A stretch of DNA of 64,000 nucleotides from Bartonella taylorii (lineage in GTDB: Bacteria > Pseudomonadota > Alphaproteobacteria > Rhizobiales > Rhizobiaceae): assembly GCF_023920105.1 (NCBI RefSeq), contig NZ_CP083693.1, forward strand, positions 699,001-763,000, read 5' to 3'. Numbering within the stretch: the first letter of the stretch is position 1; every line of letters starts with the position of its first letter. The notes beneath the pieces were generated by a model that saw only the letters and a program-made list of their open reading frames with translations, made no database searches and was not told the DNA's origin. Below are positions 39,562-50,286 of the stretch, piece after piece. The translations under genes were made by a program, and so were the position numbers.

Positions 39562-39861
39562 ATGAATATAAGATATCTTTTTGTTATATGTATTGTTGTT
39601 TTATGTTTTTCCTCTGTAGTACAAGCATGTGATCATACGGCCATTCAAGGGGAAAAGGCTGTTATTACTGCTTCTGCTACAGATTCGTTTTCTAGTAAAC
39701 AGGTTGGTTCTTTATTGAATGAAGTTGTTATACCTGCTGCTCCAGGGACACATGGTATATTTTGGAAAAGTGTAGCATTAATGTTTCAGAAAGTGAAGCA
39801 AGTGTATGTTGCTTTAGGAGGATATTTATATGCTTCTATAACCTCTATATTTAATTGGTAA
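39562..39861 (+). CDS. Small secreted protein of unknown function
   Basis: A 99-residue protein with a clear signal peptide (MNIRYLFVICIVVLCFSSVV then QAC), with likely cleavage near residue 22. The mature part has a polar N-terminal half and an aromatic, amphipathic C-terminal end (YVALGGYLYASITSIF). AAGAAGG gives a ribosome site. No family is recognised. Flanking AT-rich DNA and the prophage scar next door suggest an accessory gene. Confidence 0.6.
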   Translation: MNIRYLFVICIVVLCFSSVVQACDHTAIQGEKAVITASATDSFSSKQVGSLLNEVVIPAAPGTHGIFWKSVALMFQKVKQVYVALGGYLYASITSIFNW

Positions 39862-40099
39862 GGCGAGAGAGTATATTATTTTATCTTAGTTTTTGCAGTA
39901 AAATCATGAAATATAATTTACAGGATGGTGCGAAAGGATTTCGAAAAGAAATCCTCGTCCATTAGTTATAGGCAGTAGAGACAAATATGAAAATCTCATG
40001 CTTTTATTTACGCCACATCACTTTAAAAAATATTAATAAAAATAATAGGTTGTGTGTGATAAAAAGGGATGTAATGTCTCGAAACAACGAAGCTAAAAC

Positions 40100-40210
40100 A
40101 TGGAATACACTTATCCAGAAAAACTGGAATCTGATCTGGGTGATGGTTTTATAGTGACCTGTCCAGATGTACCAGAAGTAGTGACAGCCGGAGAAAATCG
40201 AGATGATTTA
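40100..40210 (+). pseudogene. hicB remnant
   Basis: The first third of a HicB antitoxin gene, closely similar in sequence to 22477-22590 (reading MEYTYPEKLESDLGDGFIVT). It then joins directly to the YqaJ remnant. The rest of the gene and hicA are gone. Confidence 0.75.
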
Positions 40211-40756
40211 ATGTTTACAGCGTTATCAGTAGGATAGCTAAAGAATTTCTTACAAGCAAATATAAAGACTACAAAATCAAACTCATTATAGAATATTTAA
40301 CAGGCGAAATCATCCTCCTTTATGAAACCGAAGATATGCGTTTGGGCATTGAACATAAAGAAGGTGCGTTGAAAGAATAAGAGTTCATTTATGACACCTC
40401 TATAATCAGAAGTGGTTTTCTCCAACATCCCACAATGAAAATGGTTAGTCCCTGATAGATTCATTGGTGATGACGGTTTAGTTAATATCGAATGTCCACA
40501 ATTAATCAATCATCTATATTTTTTATGAATGACAATATATAAGTCTGAATATATCGCGCAAATACAATTCCAAATGGTTTGTATAGAATTGCCAGTGGTA
40601 TGATTTTGTAAGCTATGACTCGCGTTTACCAGTCAATCAATGCACTTGCGCATGAAAGTTAAATGCGTTCACCGTGATGATCAACAAATTGAACAGATCA
40701 ATAAAGCTGTTACAGCATTTTTAACAGAAATGAACGAGACATGAAGTAGATCTTAA
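40211..40756 (+). pseudogene. YqaJ exonuclease remnant
   Basis: A degraded homologue of the exonuclease at 33154-33777: the stretch around 40255-40285 (tataaagactacaaaatcaa) is almost identical, but frame-shifts and stop codons interrupt it. With the hicB remnant and the junction repeat downstream it marks the end of a second, decayed prophage related to the one at left. Confidence 0.75.
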
Positions 40757-40829
40757 AAAATCTGCTTAAAATACCATGGGCCCGCGCTCTTCTTCCAGCG
40801 TCTCTATCCATTTACGTAATAAAAAAAGA

Positions 40830-40969
40830 GATCTTGGCATTTCCAGTAAAGGAAAATAGAGAGAAAATAAGAACAATTTAGGTAAAGTTTTGTAAGCCAT
40901 AGCGGCTAATCTGAAAAACAGCTCTTTAAAGAAAAAATCTATATATTTTAATACGTTAAAGATAAAAAA

Positions 40970-40976
<7 letters not shown>
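40830..40976. repeat. Phage-end/tRNA junction repeat, copy 2
   Basis: Homologous to 34000-34159, including the last bases of the AlpA-like gene, the region after it and the 60-base block (40917-40976) that enters the tRNA 3' end. Most of the AlpA-like gene is deleted. Confidence 0.65.
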
Positions 40977-41045
<69 letters not shown>

Positions 41046-41479
41046 ATAATCATATAGTGAGTAGCACAAACTCATAAAAAGGAAAATAGAAAATTATCAG
41101 TTTTGGTGCATATTTTAACAAGCTTGTATCATAAGTTATAAAATAATTAGATTTTTTGTTTTTTTATCATCTTGAGATTTACGAAGTAATAAGCTGACGC
41201 TATCATGTTACTTGCTAGTTTCCAATGTTTCTGGCTCCTTTTGCATTAAGACGCTTCCTTAGAAGAATTTTTGCTCCTTTCTTAAACAATTTTTATTCAT
41301 ACGTTGATTCCTTTTGTGGTTGCAAGCGAATGATCTTTATTGATTTACCATAAAAAGCTTTGCAATGAGCGAATTTCCCTGTATCTGATACTTTTATTTA
41401 AGTTGATAAACGATTAATTATAAAATTAATGCATCATCCTGAATAAGCGTTGATGCAAGTTCACCATTTTGTTATTGGA
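41046..41479. other. Gap between tRNA-Thr and accC
   Basis: About 430 bases, AT-rich. I find no gene. It contains the region beyond the accC stop, where a terminator could lie, but no strong hairpin is evident. Confidence 0.5.
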
Positions 41480-42838
41480 CTACGAATCTGAAGAAGTAGA
41501 TTGATTAGAAAGATATTTTTCTAGCCAGTGAATATTATAATTACCCTCTGCAATATCTTGATTGTTAATGAGATCGCGAAAGAGGGGCAATGTGGTTTTT
41601 ATTCCATCGACCACAAATTCATCTAAAGCACGTCGTAAGCGCATCATGCATTCTAAACGAGTACGCCCATGAACAATCAACTTTCCAATCATGCTATCAT
41701 AATAAGGGGGGATACGGTAACCTGAATAAGCACCTGAATCAACACGAATTCCTAAACCTCCAGGCGTATGAAAGTGTGTAATAGTTCCTGGTGACGGCGT
41801 AAAGTTAATAGGATCTTCGGCATTGATACGACATTCAATAGCATGGCCAGAGAAGCAGACATCGTCTTGAGTAACGGAAAGTTTTTCGCCTGATGCAATA
41901 TGAATTTGCTCATGAACTAAGTCTATACCTGTAATCGCTTCTGTTACAGGATGTTCGACTTGTAAACGCGTATTCATCTCAATGAAGTAGAATTCACCAT
42001 TTTCATAAAGAAACTCAACGGTACCAGCACCACGATATTCAAGTTGTGCACAAGCATTTGCAACAATATCACCAATCTTTTTCCGTTCAGTTTCATTAAG
42101 AGCTGGTGATGTGGCTTCTTCCCATATTTTTTGATGACGTCGTTGAAGTGAACAATCACGTTCTCCTAAATGGATAGCATTCCCCACTCCATCACCTATC
42201 ACTTGAATTTCAATATGACGCGGCTTTTCTAGATATTTTTCGATATAAACTGCATCATCGCCAAAAGCGGCTGCTGCCTCTGAACGAGTCGTTTTGAGAG
42301 CTATAGCAAACTCTTGTTCAGAATGGACGACTTTCATACCGCGTCCACCACCACCTGCAGAAGCCTTAATAATAACTGGATAACCAATTTCGCGAGCTGT
42401 GCGTAAAGCTTCAGCTTCTTCAGTGACAGCTCCATCTGAACCAGGGACTACAGGAATTCCAAGTTTTTTAGCGGTTTTTTTTGCTTCAATTTTATCGCCC
42501 ATAGTTCGAATGTGCGCAGCTGTTGGGCCGATGAATGTAATATCATGTGCTTCGAGAACATCTGCAAATTTTGCATTCTCAGAAAGGAAGCCATAGCCCG
42601 GATGAACAGCATCAGCCCCTGTGATCTCACAAGCCGCAATAATTTGATGAATGCTTAAATAAGAATCGCGCGCTGGAGGAGGACCAATACAGACACTTTC
42701 GTCAGCAAGACGAACGTGCATTGCATCGGCATCAGCAGTGGAGTGAACGGCTACAGTTTTTATTCCAAGTTCTTTGCAGGCTCGCAGAACGCGAAGAGCA
42801 ATTTCTCCCCGATTAGCAATGAGGATTTTTTGAATCAT
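41480..42838 (-). CDS. accC: Acetyl-CoA carboxylase, biotin carboxylase subunit
   Basis: A 452-residue biotin carboxylase, which carboxylates the biotin on AccB with ATP and bicarbonate in the first step of fatty acid synthesis. N-terminal [20 protein letters not shown], the ATP-grasp glycine loop [14 protein letters not shown] and the active-site [14 protein letters not shown] are intact. The length equals the usual 447-455. It is 14 bases after accB in a leftward operon. Confidence 0.96.
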   Translation of the reverse strand: MIQKILIANRGEIALRVLRACKELGIKTVAVHSTADADAMHVRLADESVCIGPPPARDSYLSIHQIIAACEITGADAVHPGYGFLSENAKFADVLEAHDITFIGPTAAHIRTMGDKIEAKKTAKKLGIPVVPGSDGAVTEEAEALRTAREIGYPVIIKASAGGGGRGMKVVHSEQEFAIALKTTRSEAAAAFGDDAVYIEKYLEKPRHIEIQVIGDGVGNAIHLGERDCSLQRRHQKIWEEATSPALNETERKKIGDIVANACAQLEYRGAGTVEFLYENGEFYFIEMNTRLQVEHPVTEAITGIDLVHEQIHIASGEKLSVTQDDVCFSGHAIECRINAEDPINFTPSPGTITHFHTPGGLGIRVDSGAYSGYRIPPYYDSMIGKLIVHGRTRLECMMRLRRALDEFVVDGIKTTLPLFRDLINNQDIAEGNYNIHWLEKYLSNQSTSSDS

Positions 42839-42852
42839 AGTAGCCCCTCGCT

Positions 42853-43344
42853 TTATTCAATAACAATAAGTGGTTCACCAAACTCAACAGGTTGACCATC
42901 TTTAACAAAAATAGAGGTCACTGTACCTGAGCGTGGTGATGGAATTTGATTCATCGTTTTCATTGCTTCAATGATAAGTAATGCTTGTCCTTCAGAAACA
43001 TTTTGCCCTATTTCTACAAAAGGTTGTGCGCCTGGTGAAGGTGCAAGATAAACTGTTCCAACCATTGGAGATGTTATTGCGTTTTTTGATTTGTCTTCTT
43101 GTATAGCAGCTTCAGTTATTGAGGCAGAAGGAGGAGTTACGGCAACAGTAGAGGAGGAAACAGGAGCATAAATTGTTTGTTCAGGAATGGCTGAGGTATT
43201 TTGACGTGATACACAAATACGAAGTTCACCTTGTTCGAGTTCAATGTTTGTTAAATTGGTATCATTTAAAATTTCAGCAAGGTCACGGATAATTTTCGTG
43301 TCAATTGTGGTATGTTTTACCTTATCCATTTTTTTTGTTGTCAT
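42853..43344 (-). CDS. accB: Biotin carboxyl carrier protein
   Basis: A 163-residue carrier protein of acetyl-CoA carboxylase. The N-terminal region is helical ([20 protein letters not shown]), the middle is an Ala/Pro/Ser linker and the C-terminal 80 residues are a biotinyl domain with the modified lysine in [16 protein letters not shown] 43344 is preferred; the ATG at 43380 has no ribosome site. It precedes accC in the same operon and is a client of the biotin supplied by BioMNY. Confidence 0.92.
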   Translation of the reverse strand: MTTKKMDKVKHTTIDTKIIRDLAEILNDTNLTNIELEQGELRICVSRQNTSAIPEQTIYAPVSSSTVAVTPPSASITEAAIQEDKSKNAITSPMVGTVYLAPSPGAQPFVEIGQNVSEGQALLIIEAMKTMNQIPSPRSGTVTSIFVKDGQPVEFGEPLIVIE

Positions 43345-43598
43345 TTTATCACTAACTCCTTGATCAATGAAGATCGTCATTACTTAATTCTTATGACTGA
43401 ATATCTCTGGACTACGGATGATCTTTTTTAAGGTTTCTGTTAAAAGTTCTTTACTTTTTTAGAATTATATTTTGCAATTTTAAACTAGTATCTGGTATGC
43501 GAGATTGCACTTATAAGGCTGTTATCAAAAAAGAGAAAGCATAAAATTATTTCATTTACGGGATTCTTCATAAAATTGAAAAGGTAAGGAAAAGATAT

Positions 43599-44468
43599 TC
43601 ATTGTATATTTTCTATGGCTTCTTTCAAAATATTTTGGTCCACGGCTCCGATAAATACTTTATCAGCAATAATATAAGAAGGTGTTCCCGTAATATTAAG
43701 TGTAGATGCAATTTGAATATTTTCTTTAAAAGAATTTTGGAGATTAGGATCTCTTATTGCATTGCGCAGTTTTTTCTCATCTGCTCCTAATGAAACTGCT
43801 ATTTTTATAGCTTTAGCTTCATTTACGCGACTTTTACTCGTTAAAAGTGCTTTATGAAATTGAGGATATTTCTCTGGGAATTGTTTACGGAAAACATAGG
43901 CAACAGTATGCGCAGCCATAGAATCAGTGCCCAAAATTGGTAAATCTTTGATAATCACTCGGAGGTCTGGGTGTTCTTTTATTAAGTTTTCTATGTACGA
44001 ATAGGAGATCTTACAATAGCCACAATTGTAATCAAAAAAGTCAACAAGTACCTTTTTCCCATTTGGGTTTCCTAAAAAAGCATCATGAGGAGATTGAAAA
44101 ATTTCTTTTTTCAATAAGTTGATGATTGAAGCTTGTTTTTTGGCTTTTTGCTCGCTTTTCTTTTCCAATTTTTCTTCGAGGCTAAGCTGCATTTCTATCA
44201 TGATCTCTGGATGAGTAAGCAAATAATCTCTTATAATTTTTCGAATATCGTGATCATCAATACGCGGTGTGATCTTTTCTTTGAGCTTGGATAAAAAATT
44301 AGGATCTTCCAAAAGCTGTGTTTTCAGGCTCTCTGCGTTTACATAACTTACTGTTTTCTCGCTTGATGTTGCGTTCGATGAAGATGAGCAGATTAAAATA
44401 CTCAATATAATTGTTGCTGACAATTTTGCAATGAACGTTATCTTTGAGGATTGAGGCTTATGGGTCAT
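43599..44468 (-). CDS. DsbA-family thiol-disulfide oxidoreductase
   Basis: A 289-residue periplasmic protein. Residues 1-33 are a signal peptide with a Lys-rich start and Ala/Ser cleavage region. A helical segment (about 50-130) follows, as in Com1/ScsC-type proteins, then a thioredoxin fold with the active-site CGYC (DFFDYNCGYCKISY) and cis-Pro loop NITGTPSYII. It probably forms or isomerises disulfides in exported proteins. It is a single gene between accB and glpD. Confidence 0.88.
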   Translation of the reverse strand: MTHKPQSSKITFIAKLSATIILSILICSSSSNATSSEKTVSYVNAESLKTQLLEDPNFLSKLKEKITPRIDDHDIRKIIRDYLLTHPEIMIEMQLSLEEKLEKKSEQKAKKQASIINLLKKEIFQSPHDAFLGNPNGKKVLVDFFDYNCGYCKISYSYIENLIKEHPDLRVIIKDLPILGTDSMAAHTVAYVFRKQFPEKYPQFHKALLTSKSRVNEAKAIKIAVSLGADEKKLRNAIRDPNLQNSFKENIQIASTLNITGTPSYIIADKVFIGAVDQNILKEAIENIQ

Positions 44469-44722
44469 TTATACGGCTTCTTACTTCTATTTTTCACTGT
44501 CATGTTGAGCAGACTATATGAGATCTATTGCTTACGCGCAATAAAGCATTTTACTATAGTGTAAATTTAGTAATTTATTGAGAAAACATCAATTTTTTCT
44601 CTTAGAAGATTTTATATTGTGCATATTTGTTGTGGATAAAACTCGTTAGTAATCCAATTAACGGCATTTGTCTTGACTTTTTACTGTTGTTTTATTGAGC
44701 ACGGTGGAACAAATTAAATTGA

Positions 44723-46264
44723 ATGATGAAAAGTAAAATTATGAAAACCACAACGCATTATGATCTGTTTATTATTGGTGGAGGAATAAACGGGAGTGGA
44801 TTGGCGAGAGATGCAGCTGGACGCGGGTTTAAAGTAGGACTGGCGGAGATGAATGATTTGGCTTCAGGGACATCAAGTGCATCAACAAAGCTTATTCATG
44901 GCGGTCTTCGTTATCTTGAACACTATGAATTCAGATTGGTTCGAGAAGCGTTAAAAGAACGCGAAATCATTTGGCGTATGGCTCCCCACATTGTGCGTCC
45001 TTTGCGTTTTCTTCTCCCTTATCATAAAAATTTGCGTCCTGCTTGGATGTTACGTTTTGGACTTTTCATTTATGATTATCTAGGGAATTGGAATCAAAAA
45101 CTGTGGCGCAGTAAAACAGTTAATTTTTCAAAAAATTTTTGCTCTACACTTAAGGAAGAGTATCGTATAGGTTTTGAATATTCTGATGCAAGAGTAGATG
45201 ATGCGCGTCTAGTCATTGCTAATGCGCGTGACGCAGAAAAGCAGGGCGCCGATATAAAAGTGCGGACAGAAGTGCTCTCCTTAAAGAAAGAAGAAAAAAA
45301 ATGGCTTATAATTCTTCGAAATAGATTAAGCGGTAAAGAATATAGTGTTAGTGCTTCTTATGTTGCGAATATGACGGGTCCTTGGATTAATCATATTTTG
45401 GCAGACGTATTAAACTGTCAAGATAAAGAGAATCCGCCTGTGCGACTTGTCAGGGGATCTCATATTCTGGTTCCCAAGCTTTATACCCATGATCGTGCTT
45501 ATATTTTTCAAAACGGTGATGGGCGTATTATATTTTCTATTCCGTATCAAGAAGAATTTACATTGCTTGGAACGACCGATTGTGATTATCAGGGTGATCC
45601 TGCTGATGTTCATATTACGGATACAGAGATTGATTATATCTGTACAGCAGCGAGTGAATATTTCATACAACCTGTATTGCGTGAGAATATTGTCTGGACT
45701 TACTCTGGTGTTCGTCCGCTCTATGATGATGGAGCTTCAAAAGCACAAGAAATCACACGTGACTACATTCTGAAAGAAATGGGGTCAGAAGGTCTACCAC
45801 GGATTCTTAATCTTTATGGTGGTAAAATTACAACGTATCGCAAGTTGGCTGAAGATGCAATGAAATTTGTTGAAGAAGCGCTTGGAACAAAGGGAGCGCC
45901 ATGGACAGCAAATTCAACGCTTCCTGGAGGTGATTTTCCGTATAATGGGCTAGATACGATTGAAAATAAAATCGCTCTTTTGATTCCAGATTTAGATGTT
46001 TTTACATACCGCAGACTTGCACGGTCTTATGGTTCGGAGGCGCTGGTGATATTTGCAAATGGTAAGGCGAATAAAGGAAAAGATTTTGGACATGGACTCT
46101 ATGAAGTAGAGGTCAAATGGTTAATGGAAAAAGAATGGGCTAAAACATGTGAAGATGTATTATGGCGCCGTTCAAAACTTGGACTTCTATTTAATGATAA
46201 AGAGATTGGCGTTCTTTCTGCTTATATGCAAAGTCAAAAAGAGAGCAAACAAGATTTGTTATAA
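44723..46264 (+). CDS. glpD: Glycerol-3-phosphate dehydrogenase (aerobic)
   Basis: A 513-residue FAD enzyme that oxidises glycerol-3-phosphate to dihydroxyacetone phosphate and passes electrons to quinone at the membrane. The FAD-binding motif LFIIGGGINGSGLARDAAG, TKLIHGGLRYLEHYEFRLV and ILNLYGGKITTYRKLAEDA are typical. The start could be ATG 44723 or the ATG at 44741. There are no neighbouring glp genes. Confidence 0.94.
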   Translation: MMKSKIMKTTTHYDLFIIGGGINGSGLARDAAGRGFKVGLAEMNDLASGTSSASTKLIHGGLRYLEHYEFRLVREALKEREIIWRMAPHIVRPLRFLLPYHKNLRPAWMLRFGLFIYDYLGNWNQKLWRSKTVNFSKNFCSTLKEEYRIGFEYSDARVDDARLVIANARDAEKQGADIKVRTEVLSLKKEEKKWLIILRNRLSGKEYSVSASYVANMTGPWINHILADVLNCQDKENPPVRLVRGSHILVPKLYTHDRAYIFQNGDGRIIFSIPYQEEFTLLGTTDCDYQGDPADVHITDTEIDYICTAASEYFIQPVLRENIVWTYSGVRPLYDDGASKAQEITRDYILKEMGSEGLPRILNLYGGKITTYRKLAEDAMKFVEEALGTKGAPWTANSTLPGGDFPYNGLDTIENKIALLIPDLDVFTYRRLARSYGSEALVIFANGKANKGKDFGHGLYEVEVKWLMEKEWAKTCEDVLWRRSKLGLLFNDKEIGVLSAYMQSQKESKQDLL

Positions 46265-46689
46265 TTTGGCTTTGCGATAGCCATCTTATTATGGCATCTA
46301 TTCGCACAATAAGTTGAAAATACTGAAGGGAGATAAGCCATAATGATGAGAATTATATATAATGCTTTTTTATTGTTTATCAGACACAGCAATATTTTAG
46401 ATATTGGATAACGCAGATATAATCTTTAAAGACTCATATGAGAGAAAAGGCATTCAAATAAAAACATTTCTATATATCCGGAAGTCGTTCGGTTAGAAAC
46501 GGTATATTGCTTTTTTCTTTTGATTTTAGCAAAATTTTGGTCAATTAAAGAAGACAATAGGATAGAGAGTGTATTTCTACACCTTTAAGTGGTGGTAAAG
46601 AGAATAAAGTTTTCTATGGAGTAGAAAAAGTGGTGGCTTTGTATAGACGAATAGGGCGCATTTAATAGAGATGAGAGAGTAAACTTTTT
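46265..46689. other. Gap between glpD and the dus gene
   Basis: About 425 bases without a gene that I can support. AT-rich, with short open stretches that lack ribosome sites. Confidence 0.5.
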
Positions 46690-47670
46690 ATGATACTTTA
46701 TGGTTCTCCATCATCAGTAAAATTTGCAGTAGCACCAATGTTGGGCTGGACAGACAAGCATTGCAGGTTTTTTTATCGTCTTTTAACAAAAAAGGCACTC
46801 CTTTATACAGAAATGATTGTAGCCGATGCTGTAATCCATGGTGTTCGTAAACAATTGTTGGCTTTGAACTATACAGAACATCCAATTGCGTTGCAATTAG
46901 GGGGAGCAGATCCCCAAAAACTGGCAGAGGCGGCACGAATTGCTGAAGGATTTGGTTATGACGAAATAAATCTCAATGTTGGTTGTCCATCAAATCGTGT
47001 TCAAGCGGGTGTATTTGGTGCTTGTTTGATGTTACATCCTGACATTGTAGCAAATGCTGTGGAAGCGATGAAAGAAGTCGTTACTATACCTGTCACTGTC
47101 AAATGTCGTGTTGGTGTGGATGAGCAGGATGAAGAATTAACTTTAGATCTTTTTGCTGATCAAGTTTGGAATGCTGGTTGTGATGCATTCTGGGTTCATG
47201 CACGCAAAGCATGGTTAAAAGGATTAAGTCCGAAAGAAAATCGTAATATTCCTCCACTTAATTATGAAAGAGTTTATAAATTAAAACGTAAATATTCTCA
47301 TAAATTCATTGGGATAAATGGTGGAATTAAATTTATTAATGAAATAAAAGAGCATTTAATTTTGTGTGATGCTACTATGGTTGGTCGACAAGTGTATCAT
47401 GATCCAACTTTGTTAAAGCATATTGATTTTGAAATATATGGTGAACCGCAGAGTGAACTGAGTGATAGTGAGCTTATTGAGGTCATGTGTGATTATGCTG
47501 CTCGGCATATTGCATTAGGAGGGCGGCTTTCTCATGTAACGCGTCATATGATTGGTTTATTTCATGGTCGAGACGGGGCACGTCGATGGCGGCAAATATT
47601 ATCAAATGATGCAATAAAAGCTAATGCGGGCGTGCACGTTTTGAAAGAAGCTTTTTCTGCTCTCATGTAA
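46690..47670 (+). CDS. dusA: tRNA-dihydrouridine synthase (DusA type)
   Basis: A 326-residue flavoenzyme that reduces uridines in the tRNA D-loop. It opens with the barrel strand FAVAPMLGWTDKHCRFFYRL; EINLNVGCPSNRVQAGVFGA contains the catalytic region and the active-site cysteine lies at GACLML. TEMIVADAVIHG and the GINGGIKFINEI strand fit DusA. A GAGAG ribosome site precedes the ATG. Confidence 0.92.
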   Translation: MILYGSPSSVKFAVAPMLGWTDKHCRFFYRLLTKKALLYTEMIVADAVIHGVRKQLLALNYTEHPIALQLGGADPQKLAEAARIAEGFGYDEINLNVGCPSNRVQAGVFGACLMLHPDIVANAVEAMKEVVTIPVTVKCRVGVDEQDEELTLDLFADQVWNAGCDAFWVHARKAWLKGLSPKENRNIPPLNYERVYKLKRKYSHKFIGINGGIKFINEIKEHLILCDATMVGRQVYHDPTLLKHIDFEIYGEPQSELSDSELIEVMCDYAARHIALGGRLSHVTRHMIGLFHGRDGARRWRQILSNDAIKANAGVHVLKEAFSALM

Positions 47671-48062
47671 CAACAGTTTACAGATTAATCCATGTTAGAG
47701 CTTAGATTCCTTAAAGCTTTACTTTTTTACGTGGATTGTGAACAAACAAGTTTCGTAAATTTCAGAAAGTCATTATCTTTGTTATGGAGGAAATGTTGGT
47801 AGCACATGTTAAACAGTATGTGGATCAATATTCTTCAATATAGAAAAATTAAGAATGTAATATAAAAATATAGTATAAGATATTGATAATATTTGTAATA
47901 TGTAAATTATTAAAACAGTTATTTTGTTAGAAAATAGAATACAAAGATAATTCTCTCATAACATTTAACTTTAAAATGCTGCTTAAAAACCAACAAATTA
48001 TTCATATCCTGTATATATGAAAAGATTCTCATTCAAGATTGTAGATTTGAAAAGGTAACTTC
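47671..48062. other. Gap between dusA and cobT
   Basis: About 390 bases, AT-rich. I looked for a cobalamin riboswitch ahead of cobT and did not see its conserved B12-box. No gene is supported. Confidence 0.5.
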
Positions 48063-49073
48063 ATGACCGTTAGTCCATTTGATGATTTTCGTGCTTTACT
48101 CACAAATTTACCTATTGCTGATGCATTTTCTATAACTTTGGCAAAAAAAAGGCAAGAAAAATTAACGAACGCTCGAGGAGCGCTAGGAAAATTAGGAGAT
48201 ATTGCGGTTTGGTATGCAGGATGGAGAGGAACAGAAAAACCGCTTGTAATGCGCCCCTTGGTTGCGATTTTTTCTGGGAATCATGGGATTACAGAAGAAA
48301 ATGTTACACCGTTACCACAATCTATGACACAAAAGATGGTACAAAATTTTGCAGTTGGTGGTGCTGCTATTAATCAAATATGCATAGCTTATGATCTTGG
48401 ACTGAAGATATTTGATTTAGCACTGGAATATCCAACAATGAATATTACCAAAGATGCAGCAATGGACGAGCGTAGTGCAGCTGCTACTATGGCGTTTGGA
48501 ATGGAATCCATTGCTGGTGGAACGGATCTCTTGTGTATAGGTGAATTGGGTATTGGAAACACAACGATAGCTTCAGCTTTGTGTTTAGCATTGTTTGGTG
48601 GAGAAGTTGAGGAATGGACAGGAAGTGGTGATATGGGATCTGAAGGGGAGTTTCATCAACGTAAAATAGCAGCGGTCAAGACAGCTATTTCTTTACATAA
48701 GAAGCATTTTAAAGATCCTTTTGAAATAATGCGCCGTCTAGGAGGGCGTGAAATTGCTGCTATGGTTGGTGCCATTTTAGCGGCAAGGATGGAAAAAGTA
48801 CCAGTTATTTTAGATGGTTTTGTAGCAACAGCAGCAGCAGCAGTACTGTATAAAATAAATCCAAGAACTCTTGATCATGCTCTTGTTGGACATGTTTCCT
48901 CTGAGTCAGTACATCGTAAACTTTTAAAAAAAATTGGCAAAGAACCGCTTTTAGATCTAGGGATGCGTCTTGGCGAAGGGACAGGTGCGGCTTTGGCGGC
49001 TGGTATTGTCAAGGCTGCTGTTTTGGCACATACACAAATGGCAGTTGTGGAAAAAGAATGCTCGATTGCCTAA
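48063..49073 (+). CDS. cobT: Nicotinate-nucleotide--dimethylbenzimidazole phosphoribosyltransferase
   Basis: A 336-residue enzyme that makes alpha-ribazole phosphate, the lower ligand of cobalamin. Motifs include NHGITEENVTPLPQSMTQKM, CIGELGIGNTTIASALCLAL and the C-terminal catalytic loop MRLGEGTGAALAAGIVKAA, whose Glu is the general base. The length is normal (about 340). No other cobalamin genes are near. AAAGGTAACTTC is the ribosome site. Confidence 0.94.
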   Translation: MTVSPFDDFRALLTNLPIADAFSITLAKKRQEKLTNARGALGKLGDIAVWYAGWRGTEKPLVMRPLVAIFSGNHGITEENVTPLPQSMTQKMVQNFAVGGAAINQICIAYDLGLKIFDLALEYPTMNITKDAAMDERSAAATMAFGMESIAGGTDLLCIGELGIGNTTIASALCLALFGGEVEEWTGSGDMGSEGEFHQRKIAAVKTAISLHKKHFKDPFEIMRRLGGREIAAMVGAILAARMEKVPVILDGFVATAAAAVLYKINPRTLDHALVGHVSSESVHRKLLKKIGKEPLLDLGMRLGEGTGAALAAGIVKAAVLAHTQMAVVEKECSIA

Positions 49074-49117
49074 AGGGTGATAAGGTCTTTAAAGATTGAA
49101 GTAAGCCTTTAAGAGTT

Positions 49118-49600
49118 TTATTCGTTGGTTTTTTCGTGTAATTTTATATAATCGAGCGGAAGTTCCGTTGTGTATTTAATCTGTTCCATTGCAAAAGAGG
49201 ATGAGACGTCGCGGATATCAATCTTAGCAATTAATTTCTTATAAAAAAGATCATAAGCTTCAATATTGGGAACAACAACACGTAATAAATAGTCAATATC
49301 TCCACTCATTCGATAAAATTCAATCACTTCACGAAATTCCTGTACAATTTTAGAAAAACGCTTAAACCATTCATGGCTGTGTGTGTTTGTACGAATAGAC
49401 ACAAAAACAGTAACGTGTGCATTTACTTTTTCTGGAGAAAGAACAGCAACACGACGTTGAATAACACCATCTTCTTCAAGTTTTTGAATTCTGCGCCAGC
49501 AAGGAGTGGTTGAAAGACCAACTTTTTTAGCGATATCAGCGACAGAGAGGGTCGCATTTTCTTGCAAAAGGTGTAGAATTTTTCGATCAAGACGATCCAT
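49118..49600 (-). CDS. Lrp/AsnC-family transcriptional regulator
   Basis: A 160-residue regulator. The N-terminal winged helix is plain (LDRKILHLLQENATLSVADI, then VGLSTTPCWRRIQKLEEDGV). The C-terminal half is the ligand-sensing RAM domain, with GDIDYLLRVVVPNIEAYDLF. It should sense amino acids or related metabolites. ATG 49600 is chosen over a TTG four codons earlier. The stop is convergent with cobT. Confidence 0.9.
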   Translation of the reverse strand: MDRLDRKILHLLQENATLSVADIAKKVGLSTTPCWRRIQKLEEDGVIQRRVAVLSPEKVNAHVTVFVSIRTNTHSHEWFKRFSKIVQEFREVIEFYRMSGDIDYLLRVVVPNIEAYDLFYKKLIAKIDIRDVSSSFAMEQIKYTTELPLDYIKLHEKTNE

Positions 49601-49620
49601 ATTTTTTCTCAATATTCAGT

Positions 49621-50256
49621 TTATAAAAATTTGCGCACTAAACTGCGCAGGTACACGATAAGCTCATCGTTAAACCAAGAGTTTTTCTGTAACCAAGAAG
49701 TGTTCCGCCATGATGGATGAGGTAAAGGCATGACATTATAGCCTCGAGGTTGACGTATGGAAAGAATATTTCTCCAATCACTGACGGTTTCTGAAACAGT
49801 TTTATATTTTAACTCTGTAATATGCCACTTTTGTGCATAATGTCCAATAGCAAGGACAAGTTTTATTTGTGGCATAGCCTGAAAGACCTTATCATGCCAT
49901 ATTTCATGACATTCACGCCTTGGTGGTAAATCAGATTTATTTTGATCATAGCCTGGAAAACAAAATCCCATAGGAATAATAGCAAAGAGAGATCTGTTAT
50001 AAAATTCCTCTTTTGTTACGTTAAGCCAATTACGCAATCTTTCGCCAGAGCGATCATTAAAAGGAATAGAACTTTCATGTACACGTAGACCTGGTGCTTG
50101 CCCTGCGATTGCAATCAAAGCTGTATCAGATAAATAAGCAACAGGTTTTGGTTCGTGAGGAAGAGGAGGAAGATAATATGGTTGTTGGGTACAAATGCGA
50201 CAAGAATAAATTCTCTTTTCAAGTTCGATAATTTGGCTAGAGTGAGCTTGATTCAT
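49621..50256 (-). CDS. Uracil-DNA glycosylase family protein
   Basis: A 211-residue protein of the uracil-DNA glycosylase superfamily. Motif A (IAGQAPGLRVHESSIPFNDR) and the second motif PLPHPSWRNTSW are visible; Cys residues in SCRICT and near REC could hold a metal or cluster, though the spacing is not that of the classic [4Fe-4S] type. It probably acts in DNA repair. ATG 50256 is used; a TTG at 50274 is the longer choice. Confidence 0.82.
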   Translation of the reverse strand: MNQAHSSQIIELEKRIYSCRICTQQPYYLPPLPHEPKPVAYLSDTALIAIAGQAPGLRVHESSIPFNDRSGERLRNWLNVTKEEFYNRSLFAIIPMGFCFPGYDQNKSDLPPRRECHEIWHDKVFQAMPQIKLVLAIGHYAQKWHITELKYKTVSETVSDWRNILSIRQPRGYNVMPLPHPSWRNTSWLQKNSWFNDELIVYLRSLVRKFL

Positions 50257-50286
50257 TGGAAAATAGGAGATCAAAGAAATTTTTTC

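Noticed and set aside
47671-48062. Cobalamin riboswitch ahead of cobT
   Set aside because: No B12-box or matching conserved core could be found in the gap.
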